In this document: piece by piece, positions 1 through 8,225 of the stretch
Layout of the letters: each line of letters opens with the position of its first letter
Numbering within the stretch: position 1 is the stretch's first letter
Assembly (NCBI GenBank): GCA_031277255.1
Contig: JAITMS010000063.1
Location: forward strand, 1 to 39,880
Length of the DNA: 39,880 nucleotides
Reading direction: 5' to 3'
Source: Azonexus sp.
GTDB taxonomy: Bacteria; Pseudomonadota; Gammaproteobacteria; Burkholderiales; Rhodocyclaceae
Program-made: the position numbers and the translations under genes
Notes under the pieces: model-generated
What the model was told of the DNA's origin: nothing
Database searches by the model: none
What the model saw: the letters and a program-made list of their open reading frames with translations, nothing else

Positions 1-605
1 TGGTTGTCCTTGACCGCCAGAACATAATCGCCGCCGCCCGCGGTAATTTGTTGCGCGAGGGCTGTCTGACATCCCATCGCATCCATCGTCACGACTGCGC
101 CCTTCAGGGCCAGGGCCGGTAAAAGTTCTTCAATGGCCGGACTTCTCGGCACAGGGACGTTGTCCCAGGGTGAGGCCGTATTCTGCCGCCCAGGCCGAGA
201 CTTGATGCAGCGATCTCAGCCCGCGCCCAACTTGACCTGATCCCCGCAAGGCCTTGCCCAATGACGATGATCCGTCCCGCGACCGTCGGACAGAGGTCTG
301 CCATCCATTGCTCAAAGCGTTGTTCCAATTCGATAGGCGATAGCGCTTCAAAGACCCGCCGTATGGTGTCGTGACCGGGTATCCCGCAACGCAAGCAGGT
401 ATTTCCGCAACCAGCCCTCTCGCGCTCGCCCCCAGTCTTCAATGTCGTCCCAGCCTTCGGCTCCCGACATCACCACACAGAGCGCCAATACAACAATGCC
501 CACCAGATCATGTTCTGTCCGCCCTTCGACCCGTTTATCCGGTAGCCCGGCAAACCGCGCAACCAACGCCGCTACCCCTTCGTCTTGCTTCATCTCTACG
601 TCCAA
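1..605 (-). pseudogene. ISAs1-family DDE transposase, N-terminal part, with three frame changes
   Basis: Reading leftwards from the ATG at 605, the protein passes through four segments in changing frames. These are an N-terminal domain (LPDKRVEGRTEHDLVGIVVL, then GWDDIEDWGR), a segment with GIPGHDTIRRVFEALSP, a segment with GKALRGSGQ, and a segment with VVTMDAMGCQTALAQQI that runs off the window. The shifts lie near 385, 262 and 145. The middle one looks like a two-base loss inside the GAT codon of the IDGKALRG motif, which removes the first catalytic Asp. The second catalytic Asp (TMDAMG) is still readable. Each shift equals -2 or +1, so the original frame is regained after the third. The gene cannot make active transposase without extensive recoding. 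Confidence 0.85.
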
Positions 606-685
606 ATATCAGGAGTAATGCCTTTCTTCAGAGGTTTACAAGCCTCCTTCATAAGCTATTGAGGGTTAATGGTGCTCCGGCCCTG
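1..685 (-). mobile_element. ISAs1-family insertion sequence remnant, cut by the left window edge
   Basis: The minus strand of this stretch encodes a broken ISAs1-type transposase. The probable transposon end lies at about 685, where the minus strand reads CAGGGCCGGAGCACCATTAA, resembling the CAGGG-type ends of ISAs1-family elements as I remember them. The matching far end is outside the window, so length and target duplication cannot be checked. The element points away from terC, whose start codon lies 77 bases beyond the inferred end. The family call rests on the transposase; the exact terminus is inferred. Confidence 0.65.
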
Positions 686-723
686 CTCAGAAGATCAGCA
701 GTTTACGGCGCCTCAAGAATTTC

Positions 724-732
724 TGATATAGT
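724..732 (+). promoter_or_regulatory. Possible extended -10 promoter of the ter operon
   Basis: TGATATAGT fits an extended -10 element (TG, one base, then TATAGT). It sits 30 bases before the terC start and downstream of the inferred insertion-sequence end. A -35-like TTTACG lies at 702-707, with a spacing of 19, longer than ideal. It is the best promoter-like string between the insertion sequence and terC, but it is a sequence match only. Confidence 0.35.
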
Positions 733-761
733 TTTTCGTTTTTGGATGATCAAGGTCGTTT

Positions 762-1784
762 ATGCCACATTTCGGCTTCCCCATCGAGACAATTGTCATT
801 TTTTTCGCTGTCATCGCAGCTTCCGTATACCTTGATCTCGTCGCCCATCGCAATGCCACCGAGATATCGGTTGGCAACGCCACAAAATGGTTCATCTTCT
901 GGATCGTCCTGGCGCTGCTGTTCTACGTCTATTTATGGCTGCGCTTCAGCAAGGGCTGGGCGGATCTTTACCTGACCGGCTTTGTGCTCGAAAAAAGCCT
1001 GTCCGTCGATAACCTGATGGTGTTCATGGCTATTTTCGCCTCCTTCGGCATCAAAGGCGGGCTGCAACATCGCATCCTGTACTGGGGGATACTCGGCGCG
1101 CTGGTCTTCCGGGCCATTTTCGTCGCCATCGGCACCAGTCTTTTTCTCGCCAGCCCTTACATTGGCTTTCTGTTTGCCGCCTTCGTCATCTGGAGCGCCG
1201 TCAAAATGCTGCAATCGGGCAGCGAAGGCGAGGAGATCGAAGATTACTCCGATCACTGGAGCGTCCGCCTGACGCGCAAGCTGATGCCGATCTACACACG
1301 GCTGCACCAGCAGCGCTTCATCATGCGCCATGACGAAATCATCGCCCAGGATGCCTTGAACGCCGTCACCCGCAACGGTGTCCGTTATGCGACGCCGGCC
1401 TTGCTCTGCCTGATGGCGATCGAAACTTCCGACATCGCTTTCGCTTTTGATTCCGTTCCGGCCGTCATCGCTGTCACGCAGGAACCCCTGTTGGTCTATG
1501 CGGCGATGATCTTTGCGATTCTCGGCTTGCGCAGCCTCTATTTCGTCCTCGCGGCATTGACCAAATACCTGGTCCATCTGGAAAAGGCCGTGATCTGCCT
1601 GCTTTTCTTCATTGGCGCGAAAATGGCCCTCCAGTCCTGGAATCACACCATCGGCGACACCGGCTTCGATCTTTCTCCGGGAACCAGCCTGCTCATCGTT
1701 CTCGGCGTACTGGCCGCCGGGGTGGTCGCCTCGCTGATTTTTCCGGAGAAACCGGAAGAGCTTCCCGATGAGGGGAAAAATTAA
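762..1784 (+). CDS. terC: TerC/Alx-family integral membrane protein
   Basis: The 340-residue polytopic membrane protein has the two signature stretches of TerC/Alx proteins: EKSLSVDNLMVFMAIFASFG near residue 78 and ETSDIAFAFDSVPAVIAVT near residue 222. Both carry acidic residues inside membrane segments. The family is linked to tellurite resistance and, for Alx-type members, to manganese export. In Ter systems TerC is thought to anchor TerD and TerB proteins at the inner membrane. It has about eight or nine hydrophobic segments and a cytosolic loop at residues 145-195, and it ends in a charged tail. It is the first gene of the plus-strand ter operon, 21 bases before terD. The ATG at 762 is preceded by AAGG. 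Family assignment is certain; the transported ion cannot be read from sequence. Confidence 0.95.
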   Translation: MPHFGFPIETIVIFFAVIAASVYLDLVAHRNATEISVGNATKWFIFWIVLALLFYVYLWLRFSKGWADLYLTGFVLEKSLSVDNLMVFMAIFASFGIKGGLQHRILYWGILGALVFRAIFVAIGTSLFLASPYIGFLFAAFVIWSAVKMLQSGSEGEEIEDYSDHWSVRLTRKLMPIYTRLHQQRFIMRHDEIIAQDALNAVTRNGVRYATPALLCLMAIETSDIAFAFDSVPAVIAVTQEPLLVYAAMIFAILGLRSLYFVLAALTKYLVHLEKAVICLLFFIGAKMALQSWNHTIGDTGFDLSPGTSLLIVLGVLAAGVVASLIFPEKPEELPDEGKN

Positions 1785-1805
1785 GCTTTTGCATGGAGGT
1801 TTTGT

Positions 1806-2384
1806 ATGGCTGTCTCTCTGAAAAAGGGCGAAAACGTCTCGCTCTCGAAAACAGATCCCAATCTCAAGAATGTTCTGATCGGCCTGGGCTGGGATGCCCG
1901 CACCAGCGATGGCGCGGATTTCGATCTCGATGCAAGCATCTTCATGGTGGGCAGCAATGGCAAGGTGGCGGGAGACGACTGGTTCGTTTTCTATAACCAG
2001 CCCCGTTCGCCCTGCGGTTCCGTCGAGCATACCGGTGACAACCGAACGGGTGCGGGCGAAGGCGACGACGAATCAATCAAGGTGGCGCTCGACCGGATTC
2101 CGGAACAGGTCGACCGGCTGGTCGTGGTCGTCACCATTCACGACGCGGAAGCCCGGCGCCAGAATTTCGGCATGGTGCATGACGCCTTCGTGCGCCTGGT
2201 CAATTCCGATAACGACCAGGAAATATTGCGTTTCGATCTGAGCGAGGACTATTCGACCGAAACGGCCATGGTTTTCGGAGAAATCTACCGTCGTGACTCC
2301 GAATGGAAATTCCGCGCGGTCGGCCAAGGCTATACAGGCGGCCTCTACGCCCTGTGTCTTCAGCACGGTGTCAATGTCGCCTGA
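1806..2384 (+). CDS. terD: TerD-domain calcium-binding stress protein
   Basis: The 192-residue single TerD domain begins [15 protein letters not shown] and has the invariant GLGWD, DFDLDAS (residues 38-44), GDNRTG (77-82) and GDDE (86-89). These acidic clusters bind calcium in characterised TerD proteins. Length and order (terC-terD-terE) match enterobacterial terD, and the C-terminus ([19 protein letters not shown]) resembles E. coli TerD more than TerE. TerD proteins are soluble, associate with the membrane through TerC and are induced by stress. A strong GGAGG lies 10 bases before the start. The terD/terE distinction rests on order and the C-terminus and is less certain than the family. 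Confidence 0.95.
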   Translation: MAVSLKKGENVSLSKTDPNLKNVLIGLGWDARTSDGADFDLDASIFMVGSNGKVAGDDWFVFYNQPRSPCGSVEHTGDNRTGAGEGDDESIKVALDRIPEQVDRLVVVVTIHDAEARRQNFGMVHDAFVRLVNSDNDQEILRFDLSEDYSTETAMVFGEIYRRDSEWKFRAVGQGYTGGLYALCLQHGVNVA

Positions 2385-2420
2385 TTTTTTCTTTTTCACC
2401 ACGACAAGGAGTAATGCATT

Positions 2421-2996
2421 ATGGCTATCAGTCTGCAAAAAGGCGGCAATGTCAATCTGAGCAAGACGGCTCCGTCCATGAGCAAAATGCTGGTCGGGCT
2501 TGGCTGGGACGTGCGCGCCACCGATGGCGCGGAATTTGATCTTGATGCCAGCGCCTTCCTGCTCAGCACGAGCGGCAAGGTGCGCTCGGACGCCGACTTC
2601 ATTTTTTACAACCAATCGAAGTCAACCGACGGCTCGGTCGAGCATGGCGGCGACAACCGCACCGGCGAAGGCGCGGGGGATGATGAAACGATCGTCGTCG
2701 ACCTGGCCAAGGTACCGGCGGACATCGACAAAATCGCCGTCTGCGTGACCATCCATGACGCCGAGGCCCGCCGCCAGAATTTCGGCATGGTATCCGCCGC
2801 CTATGTCCGTTGTGTAGACGCCGCCAACAACACCGAGATCGCCAAATATGATCTTTCGGAAGACGCCTCCGTCGAAACAGCGATGATTTTCGGCGAAATC
2901 TACAGGAATGGCGGCGACTGGAAATTCAAGGCCATCGGCCAGGGTTTCCAAGGGGGACTTGGCCCTCTGGCGAAAAATTTCGGCGTCAACGTCTGA
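2421..2996 (+). CDS. terE: TerD-domain calcium-binding stress protein, TerE position
   Basis: This 191-residue TerD-fold protein is a close paralogue of its upstream neighbour. It keeps GLGWD, EFDLDAS, GDNRTG and GDDE, so all expected calcium ligands are present. Its length equals that of E. coli TerE and it sits directly after terD, which is why the symbol terE is used. The shared [13 protein letters not shown] and ETAM-FGEIYR blocks show a tandem duplication origin. The start ATG follows AAGGAG by nine bases. A 122-base gap follows before terB, the largest gap in the operon's first half; I see no convincing terminator in it. Confidence 0.93.
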   Translation: MAISLQKGGNVNLSKTAPSMSKMLVGLGWDVRATDGAEFDLDASAFLLSTSGKVRSDADFIFYNQSKSTDGSVEHGGDNRTGEGAGDDETIVVDLAKVPADIDKIAVCVTIHDAEARRQNFGMVSAAYVRCVDAANNTEIAKYDLSEDASVETAMIFGEIYRNGGDWKFKAIGQGFQGGLGPLAKNFGVNV

Positions 2997-3118
2997 TTGC
3001 TTTTTCAGTCTGCGGGGCCGATACCGTCCTGATTGCCCGGCGAGCGGGAATGGGGTTGCCGGAGCGTGTCTTTTGCGTGCCGGCTTCCCCGGAAAGTTAA
3101 ATTTACTGGAGTTCAACC

Positions 3119-3568
3119 ATGTCTTTTCTCGATACCCTTAAACAGTCGTTCAAGGATGTCAGCAAGACCATGAATACGGAATTGAAAAAATTCCGTTCCA
3201 AGGATCTGCTGCAAGCCATCGTCGCCGGATCGACCATGATGGCCTATGCCGACGGCGAGGTTTCCGCGGCCGAGAAGCAAAAGCTGATGGGTTATGTGCG
3301 CAACTCCGAACAGTTGAGTGTGTTCGACACGGACAAGGTCATCGAAGCCTTCAACCAATACCTCAACCGGTTTGAATTTGACCCGACCATCGCCATCGGC
3401 GAAGCCTTGCAGAAAATCACCGTTTTCAAGGACAAACCCGAATCACATCTGATTGTTCGGGTGTGCCTCGCCATCGCTCACGCCGATGGCAATTTTGAAG
3501 ATACGGAGCGGCGAGCGCTCGAGCAAATCTGCGCCGCGCTGAATCTCGATATCAAAACATTCGTTTAA
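3119..3568 (+). CDS. terB: TerB tellurite-resistance/stress protein
   Basis: The 149-residue, all-helical protein starts MSFLDTLKQSFKDVSK like E. coli TerB (151 residues) and carries two helical repeats, each with an acidic metal-site motif: ADGEVSAAEK near residue 42 and ADGNFEDTE near residue 122. TerB is cytosolic or membrane-associated and has been reported to contact TerC. It is proposed to sense metals. The start is preceded by GGAG (ACTGGAGTTCAACC). It is followed after 12 bases by terZ, so the two are probably co-translated. Confidence 0.93.
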   Translation: MSFLDTLKQSFKDVSKTMNTELKKFRSKDLLQAIVAGSTMMAYADGEVSAAEKQKLMGYVRNSEQLSVFDTDKVIEAFNQYLNRFEFDPTIAIGEALQKITVFKDKPESHLIVRVCLAIAHADGNFEDTERRALEQICAALNLDIKTFV

Positions 3569-3580
3569 CTGGAGAAAAAC

Positions 3581-4165
3581 ATGGCAGTCAATTTGCAAAA
3601 GGGGCAAAAAATCAGCCTTGAAAAAGAAGCGGGGACATCGTTGTCAGCGATCGTCATGGGGCTGGGCTGGGATGCGGTCGAGAAGAAAAAGGGGCTTTTC
3701 GGATTCGGCGGTGGCAGCGTTGAAATCGACCTCGACGCATCCTGCCTCATGTTCGATGAAAACAAGAACCTGCTGGATGTCGTCTGGTTCCGGCAACTCG
3801 CCAGCCGTGACGGCAGCATTCATCATTCTGGCGACAACCGTACCGGCGAGGGAGACGGCGATGACGAGCAGATCAGCGTCGCCCTCAACCGGGTTCCGGC
3901 CAATGTCAAATCGCTGATTTTCACCGTCAATTCGTTCACGGGGCAAGATTTCTCGCAGGTCAAGAATGCCTTCTGTCGATTGTTCGACCAGACCACGAAC
4001 AAGGAAATCGCCCGCTACGAACTGAGTATCCAAGGCAACCATTCGGCCCAGATCATGGCCAAGGTGTACCGGCATAACGATGAATGGAAGATGCACGCCA
4101 TCGGTGAAAACGGCGTCGGGCGCACCTTCAACGACCTGATGCCGCAGATTGTCCCGCACGTCTGA
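3581..4165 (+). CDS. terZ: TerZ-type TerD-domain protein
   Basis: The 194-residue TerD-fold protein has TerZ-specific features: an inserted KKKGLFGFGGG loop after GLGWDAVE, an IDLDASCLMFD motif, VWFRQL, and [14 protein letters not shown]. It ends with GRTFNDLMP. Calcium ligands are intact. In enterobacterial operons terZ comes first (terZABCDE); here it follows terB, and terA is separated from it by five enzyme genes. It closes the sensor part of the operon and is followed after 11 bases by the ATP-grasp gene. GGAG precedes the start at 3571-3574. Confidence 0.93.
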   Translation: MAVNLQKGQKISLEKEAGTSLSAIVMGLGWDAVEKKKGLFGFGGGSVEIDLDASCLMFDENKNLLDVVWFRQLASRDGSIHHSGDNRTGEGDGDDEQISVALNRVPANVKSLIFTVNSFTGQDFSQVKNAFCRLFDQTTNKEIARYELSIQGNHSAQIMAKVYRHNDEWKMHAIGENGVGRTFNDLMPQIVPHV

Positions 4166-4176
4166 GCGGCCTGTTC

Positions 4177-5196
4177 GTGCGCGTCTGGTTCAACAGGACT
4201 TTTTCCTCGATCCACGCCGCCTTGCGCCTGATCCGGGAAAATGACCCGGATGGGCGCTACGAGCTGTTCGCCTCTCACCCCAATCCCCATGCGCTCGTCC
4301 GTCTGAACGCGCATCAATTCTTCGAGGAACCGGGCGACCTGAAAGGTGACAGCTACCTCGAATGGTGCGCGCGCTTCTGCCGCCAACACCGCATTGATAT
4401 TTTCGTTCCCGGCAAGGAGGCGACCTCCCTGGCGGCGGAGCATCAACGCTTTGCCCAAGCGGGAACCGCCCTGTTGAGTTGCGCCGATCAGGAAACACTC
4501 CGACTGATCCATGACAAACACCGCTTTTCCGCAGCAGTCGAGTGCCAGGACGCGCCCCCTCCGGTCGGGGCGGTTTGCTCCGATCTTGCCTCATTTGACG
4601 CGGCATACGAAAAACTTGCCAGCGAACATGGCGCGTTATGCATCAAACCGGCTGTTTCCGTTTACGGTATCGGGTTTCGCAAAATCCGCGCAGACCGCAG
4701 CGCCTTTTCGATCTTTGCCGCTGGCGATACGTATCAGATTGATCTGGTTTCGTTACGTCGCATGCTAGGCGAACAAGGGACTTTTGCCCCGCTTCTGGTC
4801 ATGGAATATCTGGACGGGGACGAATTCAGCGTCGACTGCGTCGCTGACCGGGGCACGCTCAAATGCGCCGTTGCCCGGCGCAAGTCCAGCCGTCCAGGCG
4901 AAGGACAGATCATCGACCCACGGCAAGACATACAGCGCGCCTGCCGCCAGATCATCGCGCAATTCGGCTTGAACGGCTTCATCAACATCCAGTTCCGCGA
5001 AGGCCGAAGCGGCTTGCGGCTACTCGAAGTCAACCCGCGGATGTCGGGCGGAATCGCCATGGCCTGCCTGGCCGGCCCCAATTTGCCTTATCTCGGGCTG
5101 GCAGGTTTCGACCGGGGTTACGATGCGCTGACCATTCCGCCCATTCAGGCCGGGCTGCGGGTCGGAGAATTCAACCAGGCCGCCGTGCTGCAATGA
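4177..5196 (+). CDS. ATP-grasp ligase of the Ter biosynthetic module
   Basis: The 339-residue protein has ATP-grasp landmarks: the nucleotide-binding KPAVSVYGIGFRKI near residue 159, MEYLDGDEFSVD near 208, and the metal-binding end NIQFRE / LEVNPRMSGG near 283. It matches the ATP-grasp family specific to Ter operons (Pfam ATPgrasp_Ter). Such enzymes join a carboxylate to an amine or similar group through an acyl-phosphate. The substrate is unknown and predicted to be part of a nucleoside-like metabolite pathway. The GTG at 4177 gives the full N-terminal fold (MRVWFNRTFSS). It overlaps the next gene by four bases (ATGA), showing translational coupling. Confidence 0.9.
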   Translation: MRVWFNRTFSSIHAALRLIRENDPDGRYELFASHPNPHALVRLNAHQFFEEPGDLKGDSYLEWCARFCRQHRIDIFVPGKEATSLAAEHQRFAQAGTALLSCADQETLRLIHDKHRFSAAVECQDAPPPVGAVCSDLASFDAAYEKLASEHGALCIKPAVSVYGIGFRKIRADRSAFSIFAAGDTYQIDLVSLRRMLGEQGTFAPLLVMEYLDGDEFSVDCVADRGTLKCAVARRKSSRPGEGQIIDPRQDIQRACRQIIAQFGLNGFINIQFREGRSGLRLLEVNPRMSGGIAMACLAGPNLPYLGLAGFDRGYDALTIPPIQAGLRVGEFNQAAVLQ

Positions 5197-6383
5197 CGCT
5201 TCAGGCATCGGGCAATTTTTCCGGCTATGGACTGGGCGGCGATCTGCCGGGCGGCAGAATCGAGGTCAGGGTTCACCGCTCGGATCTGGCGCCGGAAAAA
5301 CTGTTCAGTTTCGCAGCGAGAAACAATCCGAAGCGCCCTTTCCTGTTTTTATCGCATGTCCTCGGCAAGCACCTGCCCGTCCCGCCACAGGACATGCAGG
5401 ATATCCATGAACGCCTCGCCCGGCGCATCAATGGGCTTCCCGGCCCGCAGATCTTCGTCGGCCTGGCGGAAACCGCCACCTGCCTCGGACAAGGCGTCTT
5501 TGAAGCCTGGTTGCGCCGGAATGGCAATGCTGTCGGCATCTATCTGCAAACGACCCGTTACCGTGTCGACGGATTCACTCCCGTCCCGTTCGCCGAAACA
5601 CACAGCCACGCGCCCGAGCAGTGGCTGCTCCTGCCCAATTGCCCGGCACAGCGGACTCTGCTGCGCGAGGCCCGTTCGCTGGTGTTGATCGACGATGAAA
5701 TAAGTACCGGCAATACCTTCATCAACCTTGCCCGCGCCTTGCGCCGCATTGCTCCGCAACTGACCCACATCCATCTGGCCGCCATCACCGATTTCACTGG
5801 CAAGGCGCGGAAAGCGTCGCTACAGGAGGCTCTGGCGGCCAATCTCAGTACCGGCGCCTTGCTCGAAGGCGAATGGCAATTCGCCCCGAATGGCCGCTCG
5901 ATTGTTTCTGCCGGCCCCATCGCCCAAGCGGCCCGGGCGCCCCGCCTCAAGGACGGCGGTTTTGGACGCTGCGGGCGCGGCGCGGCGCTGACTGTGCCCG
6001 AACCGCTTGTCCTTGAGCTTGCCGCTACGGTCAAGCCGGAAGATCGCGTTCTCGTTCTCGGCACCGGAGAATTCATGCACCCGCCTTTCGTCCTCGCCCG
6101 CCGCCTCGCCGATGCGACCCAGGCCAAGGTTCTGACACACGCCACGACGCGCTCGCCCATTCTTTGCTGGGGGCCAATCGAACAGACGCTGACCTTTCCC
6201 GACAACTATCGGGAAGGCATCCCGAATTACCTGTACAACCATCAACCGGGTCAATATGATCACATCCTGCTTTGTCATGAGACCCCTGTTTCAGCCAGGC
6301 TGAAGCAAACCGCCGCGCTTCTCGGCGCCCAGTTGCTGTACTTTCACTCGGAGTCGCGGGTTGAAAAAATTTCTGTTCACTGA
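5193..6383 (+). CDS. Phosphoribosyltransferase with C-terminal TRSP domain
   Basis: The 396-residue, two-domain enzyme has a type I PRTase fold in its N-terminal half with the PRPP-binding loop VLIDDEISTGNTF near residue 164. The C-terminal half carries GTGEFMHPPFVLARRL near 287 and the namesake TRSP residues in THATTRSPI near 316. This matches the Pfam pair PRTase_2 plus TRSP found in Ter operons. PRTases transfer or remove ribose-5-phosphate from PRPP; here the base-like acceptor is unknown. The start ATG overlaps the stop of the ATP-grasp gene (ATGA). Its 3' end overlaps the HAD gene by 23 bases. Confidence 0.9.
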   Translation: MTLQASGNFSGYGLGGDLPGGRIEVRVHRSDLAPEKLFSFAARNNPKRPFLFLSHVLGKHLPVPPQDMQDIHERLARRINGLPGPQIFVGLAETATCLGQGVFEAWLRRNGNAVGIYLQTTRYRVDGFTPVPFAETHSHAPEQWLLLPNCPAQRTLLREARSLVLIDDEISTGNTFINLARALRRIAPQLTHIHLAAITDFTGKARKASLQEALAANLSTGALLEGEWQFAPNGRSIVSAGPIAQAARAPRLKDGGFGRCGRGAALTVPEPLVLELAATVKPEDRVLVLGTGEFMHPPFVLARRLADATQAKVLTHATTRSPILCWGPIEQTLTFPDNYREGIPNYLYNHQPGQYDHILLCHETPVSARLKQTAALLGAQLLYFHSESRVEKISVH

Positions 6384-7116
6384 CCTCGACGACACCCTGT
6401 TTCAAAGCGGTCGCAAGCAGCCGCCGCGGGAATCATGGATAGCGATGGCTTATCTCCCTGATGGCGGCCCGATCTCCTATGCCTGCCCGGCGCAACAATC
6501 CGTGCTCGCAATGTTTCAGCGCGAAATGACCGTGATTCCAGTAACCGCGCGCAACATTGACGCTTTCCGGCGCGTCGCCATCCGCTTTACCGCCGGGGCC
6601 ATCCTCGACTATGGCGGTATCATTCTCAACGCCGACGGTTCCCTCGATGCCGAATGGCTGGCGCGCAGCCGCGCCGCGGCAAGTGATGCCGAACCGCTGC
6701 TGACCGAACTGCTGGCGATGATCGAAAACCAGTGCCTGACAGCGGGACTTGACTTGAAGGCGCGCCTCATCCGCGACGCCGACATTCCTTTTTACGTCGT
6801 CGCCAAGTCACAGAGCGGCGACATCGGCCAGATCGCCACGGCAACGGCCCTGATCCGTTCCCTGCTGGCAAGGCTCCCGGCCGGTCAGGAGATCGTGGTA
6901 CACGAAAACCACAACAACCTCGCCCTGATCCCGAAATGGCTCGACAAGCGTCACGCCGTTGACTATCTGCGCGCCAGACTGCTTGCCGAACATGGCGACA
7001 TCGTCACCTTCGGCATGGGTGACAGCCTGATCGACCTCGGCTTCATGGGCGCCTGTCATTACCTGATCGTTCCCAACGGCAGCCAGATCGCCACTGGCCG
7101 CATGGAGGGGCCATGA
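6361..7116 (+). CDS. HAD-superfamily phosphatase of the Ter biosynthetic module
   Basis: The 251-residue protein opens with haloacid-dehalogenase motif I as FTDLDDTLFQ (nucleophile near residue 8), has a motif II-like VTARN near 61 and motif IV GMGDSLIDLGFM near 218. It resembles the sucrose-phosphatase/Cof branch of HAD phosphatases. It probably removes a phosphate from an intermediate made by the neighbouring PRTases. The TTG at 6361 is chosen because it lies directly before KKFLFTDLDDT; it sits inside the end of the previous gene, so translation is probably coupled. The gene ends in an ATGA overlap with the next one. Confidence 0.88.
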   Translation: MKKFLFTDLDDTLFQSGRKQPPRESWIAMAYLPDGGPISYACPAQQSVLAMFQREMTVIPVTARNIDAFRRVAIRFTAGAILDYGGIILNADGSLDAEWLARSRAAASDAEPLLTELLAMIENQCLTAGLDLKARLIRDADIPFYVVAKSQSGDIGQIATATALIRSLLARLPAGQEIVVHENHNNLALIPKWLDKRHAVDYLRARLLAEHGDIVTFGMGDSLIDLGFMGACHYLIVPNGSQIATGRMEGP

Positions 7117-8225
7117 CCGGTTTTCACGGCAGCTACCGGGCACAGGATGTTGAATTTCTGCTCAAACCGATCCCGGTCACGATGGTTGCCGACATCCACG
7201 ACAAGGAGCGCCTGATTCAGTCCGGCCAACGGCATTACAGCGAAATGCTGACGCCGGAAAAACTGCCCTCCGAACGCTATCGCCGCCTCTTTTATGCCGC
7301 CCTCGAAGAAAACCGCGAGCGTATGGCCAGAGATTGCCTGACGCTGGCGCAAGACATCCTGCAACAAGTCGGCTCGCGCCCAACCCTGGTTTCGCTGGCC
7401 CGCGCGGGAACCCCGATCGGCGCCATACTGGCGCACCTGTTGCGCAAACTGACCGGCCACGCCATCCCGCATTATTCCATTTCCATCATCCGCGACCGGG
7501 GCATCGACGCCAACGCGCTGGATACCATCCTGCAACGCGGCGCGGCTCCCGAATCGATTGTCTTCATCGACGGCTGGACGGGCAAAGGCGTCATCAGCGA
7601 CGAACTCTGCCGGGCGGTCACCGCCTACAACCGCCGCCGGGAAACCCACATCCCGCCGCATCTTTACGTTCTCGCCGACCTGGCGGGCAAGGCCTTCTGC
7701 GCGGCCAGCGCCGACGATTACCTGATTCCCTCGTCCATCCTCAACGCGACCATCTCCGGTCTTGTCAGCCGTTCGGTTCTGAACGAGGTGATCGGCCCCG
7801 GCGATTTTCATGGCTGCGTTTACTTTGGCGAATTCGCCGAGCACGACCTGTCCGTCTGGTTCGTGGATGAAATCGTCAACACGGCCAAGCGCCTGCAACC
7901 CCATGCCGATCAACCGGCGGCTCCTGGTCGGCGAGCCTGTTCAGAGCAACGCCGCAAATCCCTCGCGCGCCGCAGTGAAGCTTTCATCGCAACGGAAATG
8001 GCGCGTTACGGCATCACCGACCGCAACCTGATCAAACCCGGTATCGGAGAAGCCACCCGGGTTCTGCTCAGGAGACTGCCAGAGCGGCTAATCGTGCGCG
8101 ACCGCGGTCATGCCGCCGTCCGTCACCTGCTCGCCCTGGCCGACGAAAAAGGCGTTGCCGTCGAAGAACGTCCCCATCTACCGCTACATGCCATCTCAAT
8201 CATTCGGAGTGCCCACGATGCCTGA
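7113..8225 (+). CDS. ComF-like phosphoribosyltransferase fused to a PELOTA-type RNA-binding domain
   Basis: This is a second phosphoribosyltransferase in the same operon (370 residues). The PRPP loop reads IVFIDGWTGKG near residue 149, preceded by a LARAGTPIGAILAHLL helix region. It fits the PRTase_3 (ComF-like) family of Ter operons. From about residue 290 a separate alpha/beta segment follows (FIATEMARYGITDRNLIKPG, later LIVRDRGHAAVRHLLALA), which matches the L7Ae-like PELOTA_1 domain described next to these enzymes. That domain class binds structured RNA, so the substrate may be an RNA or an RNA-derived nucleotide. The start overlaps the HAD stop by four bases. The catalytic reaction is unknown. 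Confidence 0.85.
   Translation: MTGFHGSYRAQDVEFLLKPIPVTMVADIHDKERLIQSGQRHYSEMLTPEKLPSERYRRLFYAALEENRERMARDCLTLAQDILQQVGSRPTLVSLARAGTPIGAILAHLLRKLTGHAIPHYSISIIRDRGIDANALDTILQRGAAPESIVFIDGWTGKGVISDELCRAVTAYNRRRETHIPPHLYVLADLAGKAFCAASADDYLIPSSILNATISGLVSRSVLNEVIGPGDFHGCVYFGEFAEHDLSVWFVDEIVNTAKRLQPHADQPAAPGRRACSEQRRKSLARRSEAFIATEMARYGITDRNLIKPGIGEATRVLLRRLPERLIVRDRGHAAVRHLLALADEKGVAVEERPHLPLHAISIIRSAHDA

Noticed and set aside
933-2030. Long minus-strand open frame of 365 codons opposite terC and terD
   Set aside because: It lies antisense to two clear ter genes, has low-complexity composition and no recognisable domain; it reflects the GC-rich codon use of the real genes.
4863-5192. N-terminal extension of the PRTase-TRSP protein to 506 residues
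   Set aside because: The extension overlaps the ATP-grasp coding region in another frame and has no similarity; the ATGA overlap at 5193 is the natural start.
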